A stretch of DNA of 64,000 nt. It comes from Cycas panzhihuaensis (taxonomy: Eukaryota; Cycadophyta). The stretch covers positions 138,019,741 through 138,083,740 of the forward strand of contig CM041465.1 of assembly GCA_023213395.1 (NCBI GenBank). Reading direction: 5' to 3'. The translations under genes and the position numbers were made by a program. Positions within the stretch are counted from its first letter, which is position 1, and the number at the start of each line of letters is the position of its first letter. This document shows, piece after piece, positions 59,114 to 64,000 of this stretch. The notes under the pieces are model-generated. The model had not been told where the DNA came from. It was given only the letters and a program-made list of their open reading frames with translations, and ran no database searches.

Positions 59114-62100
59114 TCAAGTTTCGAACAACCACCCAGTTGACCAAATCAATGACCAATCCATCCATAACAAATATCTCCTCCTCCATCCCATGTTTGCAAG
59201 CAGCACTATATACACTCCCCAAAACCCTGCGGCAAAGCCGGCCACAAGACTTATATACCAATACCATGTATTCTCAGTGTTTTCTTCGTCATCCTCGTCG
59301 GCTTCTGGAGAATTTGGAGCCATACCTGATGATGCTTGAATTCCACATTTTTTTCTGACCGGAAACCCACATAGATTATTGTTCCCAGTATAGGAAGAAG
59401 CATTGAATGTTGCAAACTGACCTCCACTTGGTATTCTTGCAGAAAGTTCGTTGCTTGAGACGAGGAAGCAAGACAAAAAGTTCAGTTGTAACATTTGGGA
59501 TGGAATTGTTCCACATAATTTGTTATGAGAAAGATCCAGTGATTCCAACTGCTCCATCTGACCAATAGATATTGGAATTTGTCCAGCGAGATGATTTCTA
59601 GACAAGTTGAGAGCATGCAGACCTCTCAAGCTTCCAATTTGAGAAGGATTTGACCCGTTAGTTGATTTTCTGAGAGATCAATGCACGTCATTAGCAACAA
59701 ATAGAATTTTCATATGACAGCATTTGTTGCTTATTAATCACAAGGATCTTTTCTTTGTAGTAGAAGGCAATATTTGTGTCTTCCCGTATGGCTGTGATTT
59801 TTGTCCGTCTGTCATGGCATGCAATTTTCCAAGAGTTGAAGGGATAGTGCCCGATAGACGGTTATGAGGAGTCTACGATTTGTAGGTGCTCAAGAGAACA
59901 TATTTTGGGCGGAATATTACCTTCAAACTGATTCCAGCTTAGCACAAGAACCCGCAGCTCAGAAAGTAGTGCCAACCAAGTAGGTATGGTTTTAGACAGC
60001 TGGTTATGCCCAACATCTAAAATCTGCAACTTCTTGCAGTTTCTAAGGGACGAAGGCAAAGTTCCTTTAAGTCCGTTGTTGTCGAGATGCAGCGTATGGA
60101 ATTACTTAACTTTCCAACATTTGAGGGGTTGCCTTCAAGCTATTGTTTGCCAAGCTTAATATTGTCAAAGATGAGCAATTGAATATATCCTCAGTATTTC
60201 CCTGACAAACTGTTGCTTGAAAGATCCAAAACATTCAAATATTGCAGATCGCCGATTGAAACGGGAATGCCACCCGCCAAACTGTTCGATGAAAGCGACA
60301 GAAAGTCTATGTAAGGAAGGATTTTGCCAATTTCGGGGGGAATATGACCACTGAAATGGTTTTGGGACAGATCAAGAAATTCCAATTCATTGCATGGCGG
60401 AGAATTAAGGATGGGAAGAGAGCCGTTTAGCTGATTATCATGCAAGTCCAATCTGTAGTAGTTACTCAAGTTGAAGTTCGGAGGAAGAGGGCCTTCCAAG
60501 GTATTATGTGAGAGGTTAAGTGATTGGAGAGAAGGAAGTTCTGCCAGCCAGGTCGGTATGTTTCCCGAGAGGTGGTTGTTGGGGAGGTACAGAAAGAAAA
60601 TATTATATTGAGCTGAGAGGAACACTGGAATGCCACCCTCAACATTACAAGATCCCAACCCCAACCCTCCAAACTGAGCGAGTGGCACCCATGCCGGATT
60701 TATGTAGACGGTGAAGCGATTGTCAGACAGGAATAGAGAGGAAAGACTCGGGAAGAATGGTCGATCAAAGGCGGAGAGGGAGATGTTACCGTCCAGGCTG
60801 TTGGAAGACACGTCTAGGTCCTCAAGACTGGTAAGGTTTTGGAAGAGGGAGAGACAGGTTTCCTTCCAGCTGGTTATTAGAGGTAAAAGGTATTGAAGGT
60901 GAGAGAGAAGGGCGAGGAAGTGGGAATGCTGCCACTCAGTCTGTTCTCGGAGAGGTCAGGCTCAGTAAGGGACGAGAGCAGACCAAGTGACGTTGGAATC
61001 TCTCCGCTCATCGAGTTACCGTCGAGATACAGAACTTGAAGGCAGAGAGATTTGCAATGGAGGGAGGAATAAAGCCTTCTATTTGGCCGAATGAGAGATC
61101 GAGGTATGTGAGGGAAGAAATGTTGGAAATGGAAGACGGTATATTTCCCCACAGTTGGACACCATCTACTTTAAGGAGGGTGAGGCGCGGCCATCCACTG
61201 CCCAATATTTCACTCACATTTCCACCCAGAGAGGCGTCGTAAGACAGAGAGAGCTCTTTCAAACGAGGAAGGCGTGAGAGAGAGAGGGGGAATTGACCAC
61301 TCACGTTACCACCAGAGAGAAGAAGGGATACTAAGGAGGTAAGATTCCCCATCCACTCAGGTATCGCCGAAGATATCTGGTCATTTTCACTCAGGTCGAG
61401 GGAAGAGAGGGAGGTCAAGTTGCGCAAACCAATGGGAATGGGTCCTGACAGCTGGCAGCGTGACAAGTGAAGGCTGTGCAGGTTGTGGAGATAAGATATG
61501 GAGTCTCCCCAATTCTCGCTTCTCATCTGAATCAGGTCCACGCCATGAAGTGCCAGATAATTTAATGCCGACAAATTCCGCATCCACGCTAAACTCGAGC
61601 TCCACATGTTCAAAGAAGAGATCAGAGATCAAAAGTGCAAGCGGGTGAGACTCCCAAGCTGTGGAGGGATCGAACCGCTGAAGCCCGCATTCGCCAAGTT
61701 GAGGTGAGTTAAATTGTGGAGTGAGGCAATTCCGATGGGTATAGCCCCCTCAAACTCATTCCCACTTAAATCCAGATGCTCCAATCCTTTCAATCCAAAC
61801 AAGCCTGCAAGCACAGCAGAGTTTCCAACCAACCAATTATTGAAACTCTCAAATCCAAATGCTAATAAAAGAGTGCATACAACAGCCTTCAATACGGGTA
61901 CCTGCAGGCATAGTCCCACCGAAATAATTGAAACTCAAATCCAAGTATTTCAATTGTGTCAGTGAAAATACAGCTGGACTGACTGCTCCATTATTCGCCA
62001 TCGGATAACGAGAAGGAAAACGGTAAGTATAAATAGGCAAAAGAATTGTGGAGGTCAAGTCTGATAATGTGTGACATATGACTGTCACACCAGATGCCTT

Positions 62101-62278
62101 TCCATTGGCAGTAGTCGTCTCCCTTCCATGAAGACAATTTGGGTGTGGGGTGCGCAGCCTTCACTTTAAGCAGAGCCAACCTCTCCTCGTTTAAACATGA
62201 AGCCATTATCATAGGAGACAATATTGTTCCACACCATAGCACTGCAAATAGCAACAATATTGTTGACCTAAATTCCAT
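59114..62278 (-). pseudogene. LRR receptor-like protein (RLP), disrupted
   Basis: The minus strand starts with a signal peptide (MEFRSTILLLFAVLWCG) and an LRR N-terminal cap (CLNEERLALLKVKAA, then CQWKGIWCD). Many extracellular LRRs follow (LxxLxxLxLSxNxLSGxIP). Near 59690-59860 is a non-LRR island, then further LRRs and the C-terminal cap NNNLCGFPVRKKC. An acidic segment (EADEDDEENTE), one membrane helix (about 59183-59266) with GFAAGFWG, and a short tail without kinase complete it. RLPs of this layout act at the plasma membrane in immunity or development, usually with SOBIR1/BAK1-type kinases. The frame changes near 62000, 61910, 61620, 61040, 60870, 60190 and 59870, plus stops in the island, break it. 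RLPs are usually intronless, so introns do not explain this. Confidence 0.9.
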
Positions 62279-63840
62279 CGACTTATTTTGTTATTTCTCT
62301 CACACTTCCACCTGTGGAAGAGTTATCAAATATTCTTAAAATTAAATCAACATAAGTCAAATTAATTATTCAAAATAATTAAAATATTTATATATCAATT
62401 TATAATTAAAATAAACAAATAAAACAACAAATTAGATACACAAAAGCAACTAGTTTTTCATCATTAAACACATTCACCAATAATTGTTCCTGGTGATTCT
62501 ATGTCTTCCAAACTCTCATAGAACAATAATTCCATTATGTACTAGAAACAAGAAGAGAAATTTGTAGAACAAAGAGACCATTCATACATCTATTTTTCTA
62601 TTCTATATTTATTATAAAAGAACACAAGATATTAGTAAAATTTAGGTTGAGAATTAAAATTAAAAGATGAGGCAAACTATCACATTTATGATACATGGTA
62701 AGCAATTGTTTTCTTCTTATTCAAGAACATATGAGGAAAATAAGACATAATATTGCTTTTAAACAATCTTCATTGAAAATAATGAAAACACTTCATGTAA
62801 AGGGAAAAAATTTAAAAAAAAAAAATCAAAACAAAATTAGTACATTCATCTACGGACGTACTCACCAATAGCTAGCTATTGATCTTTAATTCCCAAAGCT
62901 TTCGGTATAAAAGATAATACAAGATCAATTGTATCATAGAATGGAACCCCAAAAGGCTCTTATAGGCTAAAGATGACAATAGCATTGGTGTTTGTTTTTC
63001 CTACTCTTAGGTCGAGGAAAAATAAGAAATTAGCAAAACAGCGTATGACTTAGACTATCGAAAAGTAAAACAATAAGATAGAAAACTCTTGCATTTCAAA
63101 TACAACATTGCTAAATTATTTTTTAGTGATAAGATATTACATTTCAAACAGCCATGGTTCGATTTTTCCTCTTTTGGTCAAGAACATGTAAGAAAATATG
63201 GTAGGTGGGCAGAAGATTCTAGTGCAACATTCAAATCTAAGAGGTGACTTCATATAGTCAAGATATTGAAGAAAATATGCAACTAAATACTTATAGAAAC
63301 AGACGCATAATATTTTTTTTTATACAAACTAATAAAAGGAATTTATATTTCTCTAAAGCAAATTTTGTTCAATATTATATTATTCATGGTGATGAAGGCT
63401 ATAAATTTGTTTTATAACAATATTTTTTTATATTAATATATTAAATATAAATATTGTAATGTGCAATAATGTGGATTGATGATTTCTTTATTTTGCTTGT
63501 ACTCACACATCCAATTACTCTACTTTGAGTAATAAAAAGTAAGAGAATTCAGTAGTGGCAAAGAAAAACAAAAGAAAACTACCCATTAAAATAAAGAACA
63601 AACACATCATATAATGAATGAGAAGTAACAACTTACATAAGATAATGATAATGCATCATATATTCCACCACTCTTGGTCAATACAAGTGTGATTTATAGG
63701 GTTGTGAATAAAAGTTAAAGTATGATATAGCAAACTATTACATTTCAATATGACATACCTTAATTATTTCCTCACTAGTCAAGGATAAATGAGAAAATAA
63801 GACATATAGTACAAGTTGAGGAAGTAATGTTTCACGGCGA
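62279..63840. other. AT-rich DNA upstream of the RLP relic
   Basis: No coding motif, RNA gene or LTR recognised. A promoter for the RLP would lie in the first few hundred bases, but no specific element can be supported. Confidence 0.6.
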
Positions 63841-64000
63841 TGACAAGAAGAAAAATCAAAGCATCACAGGCAAACAAAGCTTCTAGACATGAAGAAAAAT
63901 CAAAGCATCTAGAAGCATTAGTAATCTAGACAAGCATAAAGCTTCTAGACAAGAAGAAAATCAAAGCATATAGAAGCATTAGTAATCTAGACAATTACAT
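63841..64000. repeat. 62-bp tandem repeat, running to the window edge
   Basis: TTCTAGACA(T/A)GAAGAAAA starts at 63881 and 63943, each followed by GAAGCATTAGTAATCTAGAC. A partial unit lies at 63841-63880. May continue past the window. Confidence 0.9.

Noticed and set aside
59114-62278. RLP read as a gene with introns
   Set aside because: Frame changes occur inside LRR repeats without splice-site-bounded inserts, and this family is usually intronless.
1-64000. tRNA, rRNA, CRISPR or bacterial-type operons
   Set aside because: None seen on either strand; the direct repeats present are LTRs, tandem repeats or duplications without regular spacers.

Overview
This window looks like a low-gene-density nuclear region of a large plant genome, probably a seed plant. 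The evidence is Ty1/copia and Ty3/gypsy LTR retrotransposons with plant-type tRNA-Met primer sites, a plant receptor-like protein (LRR-RLP) relic, and long AT-rich intergenic DNA. I could not place the species. I see no intact host gene, no tRNA or rRNA gene and no CRISPR array.

Layout. 1-5818: minus-strand Ty1/copia element cut by the window edge (RT, integrase, protease, gag, a 1.8-kb leader, primer site and one LTR). 5819-15638: AT-rich DNA without a recognisable gene, with two old repeat pairs. 15654-16257: an LTR of a second minus-strand tRNA-Met-primed element. 16258-24190: decayed plus-strand gypsy gag-protease sequence in two tandem units. Its protease is interrupted by a 3.5-kb minus-strand gypsy element (18173-21687) that carries only gag and protease. 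About 6.9 kb of this complex (17953-24838) is repeated in tandem from 24839. That second copy is split by a 26-kb GC-rich array and resumes to 58745. It includes a second copy of the short element (51228-54860) at the same target site, and a 500-N gap (55917-56416). 59114-62278: a broken minus-strand LRR receptor-like protein gene with small tandem repeats beyond both ends.

The 26-kb array (24978-51141) is the most unusual structure. It has four LTRs of about 2.5 kb alternating with three internal regions, all on the minus strand, bounded by a single 5-bp target duplication (ACATG). One internal region carries gag-protease-RT-RNase H-integrase of Ty3/gypsy, probably Tat/Ogre-like. The other two carry only gag and protease, then a spacer with about 80-bp tandem repeats. 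A primer site abuts three of the four LTRs, so the array reads as LTR-internal-LTR-internal-LTR-internal-LTR rather than one element nested in another.

Order of events that can be read: gag-protease relic and its about 2.1-kb tandem duplication; insertion of the short gag-protease element (TSD TGTTG); about 6.9-kb tandem duplication carrying that insertion; insertion of the gypsy element behind the 26-kb array (TSD ACATG) into the downstream copy. Part of the frame damage in the array and just after the N gap may be consensus error rather than mutation, because differences between near-identical repeats cluster locally.
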